From positions 518,373 through 582,372 of the forward strand of contig NZ_LMPU01000001.1 in NCBI RefSeq assembly GCF_001423945.1: DNA of 64,000 bases, given 5' to 3'. The notes under the pieces are model-generated. The model saw only the letters and a program-made list of their open reading frames with translations, searched no databases and was not told where the DNA came from. Position 1 is the first letter of the stretch; every line of letters begins with the position of its first letter. The DNA is from Pedobacter sp. Leaf194. GTDB taxonomy: Bacteria > Bacteroidota > Bacteroidia > Sphingobacteriales > Sphingobacteriaceae. The translations under genes were made by a program, and so were the position numbers. Positions 63,331-64,000 of the stretch are shown here, in pieces.

Positions 63331-64000
63331 CTATTTTATGCTTTTTTTGGACACAATAAAGTAGCCGATAATAAAAAGTACAAGCGCATATATTAAACTG
63401 GTATAAATTTCTTTTGTAAAAATCTCAAAAGCCAACGGGTCGCCACCAGGTTTTACTTTCGTTATTTGTAAGGCAAGTGCAGGCAAACTGTAAGGAATTA
63501 AATATGCATATTTCCAGTTTAAACTTGCTGTAACGATGCCCATAATGGTTCCGATAAAGCCTACGCCCATCGGTTTTAAAAAATCGGCCCAAATTAAACT
63601 CAAAATAAATTGGAGGGATAAAATACCCAGCGATGAAAGAAAAAGTTTGGTGTAAGAATTAATTAAGACTGTTGATGGGTTATACTGATTAAAGGTATAT
63701 TTTGGTACCAGCGCCTGAAGTAAATAACCGAGGCCAAATGTTAATGCAGCAAACAACGCCAGACAAATGAATATAAGCAATACTGCATATAAATATTTGG
63801 CGGCATAGATAGAAAATTTATTTAATGGCTGAGCGAACAGGGTTTTCCAGGTGTCGTTTTTGTGTTCTATATTGTTTACAGAAAATGCCATAAAGATTAC
63901 GTAGAAGGGCATTATCAACATACCCATAACGTTAAGGGTTGCGCCGCTGTATCTAGCCCATAGCATTAGGCCCGGGTAACCCATTTTTAGTATTTTATCT
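63331..64000 (-). CDS. ABC-2 type permease, cut by the window edge
   Basis: A minus-strand frame open to the window edge (before the internal Met at 63984 come DKILK), so the 5' end is missing. The visible ~223 residues have about six hydrophobic segments and the sequence FMAFSVNNIEHKNDTWKTLFAQPLNKFSIYAAKYLYAVLLI, characteristic of ABC-2 permeases of the lantibiotic/bacitracin-immunity type. Its ATPase partner presumably lies beyond the edge. Substrate unknown. Confidence 0.82.
   Translation of the reverse strand, partial: DKILKMGYPGLMLWARYSGATLNVMGMLIMPFYVIFMAFSVNNIEHKNDTWKTLFAQPLNKFSIYAAKYLYAVLLIFICLALFAALTFGLGYLLQALVPKYTFNQYNPSTVLINSYTKLFLSSLGILSLQFILSLIWADFLKPMGVGFIGTIMGIVTASLNWKYAYLIPYSLPALALQITKVKPGGDPLAFEIFTKEIYTSLIYALVLFIIGYFIVSKKSIK

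Noticed and set aside
1..64000. tRNA, rRNA, known riboswitches, insertion sequences or prophage
   Set aside because: No cloverleaf, T-box, known aptamer core, transposase frame or phage gene was recognised by eye in any spacer; a covariance-model scan could still find a diverged RNA.

Overview
The window looks like chromosomal DNA of a Bacteroidota bacterium, most likely Sphingobacteriaceae (Pedobacter-like). This is inferred from gene content and signals: an OmpA protein with a TSP3 linker, a giant Oar-type TonB-dependent protein, DUF1501/DUF1800 and M56/TonB_C proteins, a type-B SdhCAB, AT-rich spacers, and promoters of the Bacteroidota form TTTG-N17..20-TAnnTTTG with almost no Shine-Dalgarno sequences. 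No rRNA, tRNA, phage, IS or CRISPR was recognised.

Layout. 1-8.1 kb: end of meaB, pepP, a highly expressed ompA-like gene, a tiny membrane protein, ridA, an EamA permease, recG and an MFS exporter. 8.1-8.5 kb: a 125-bp tandem repeat. 8.5-18.4 kb (minus): a PLDc_N protein, an ABC exporter, an Oar-like protein and two overlapping amidohydrolase genes. 18.5-22.1 kb: a small membrane protein, then trpE-trpG-trpC preceded by a leader peptide with two Trp codons and a terminator/antiterminator pair; trpD, F, B and A are absent. 22.1-22.5 kb: a 77-bp tandem repeat. 22.7-28.3 kb: hflX, rbfA, an M23 peptidase, a TonB_C protein, and a divergent lipid kinase / App1 phosphatase pair. 28.5-34.2 kb: lipoprotein, DUF1501/DUF1800 pair, aat, TMEM175, DUF1080, DUF2892. 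34.3-35.4 kb: a GxxExxY (PD-(D/E)XK-like) gene enclosed by two oppositely oriented CACAGA repeat arrays. 35.5-44.4 kb (minus): SNF2 helicase and a complete RND efflux operon. 44.8-54 kb: dapF, HtrA protease, two unknown genes, cold-shock protein, a thioredoxin-fold lipoprotein without CxxC, and sdhCAB. 54.3-58.3 kb (minus): a BlaI / M56 / plug-like / TonB_C locus with a probable BlaI operator. 58.3-61.4 kb (minus): NarL response regulator, HisKA_3 kinase, membrane protein and an unknown gene with 24-bp iterons upstream. 61.5-64 kb (minus): M28 peptidase and a cut-off ABC-2 permease.

Most genes are housekeeping or envelope functions. The parts I consider most worth attention are the GxxExxY gene in its convergent repeat arrays (with two related arrays elsewhere in the window), the trp attenuator, the 24-bp iterons upstream of the two-component cluster, and the M56/TonB_C/plug locus. 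All family names come from recognising motifs in the translations; no database search was run.
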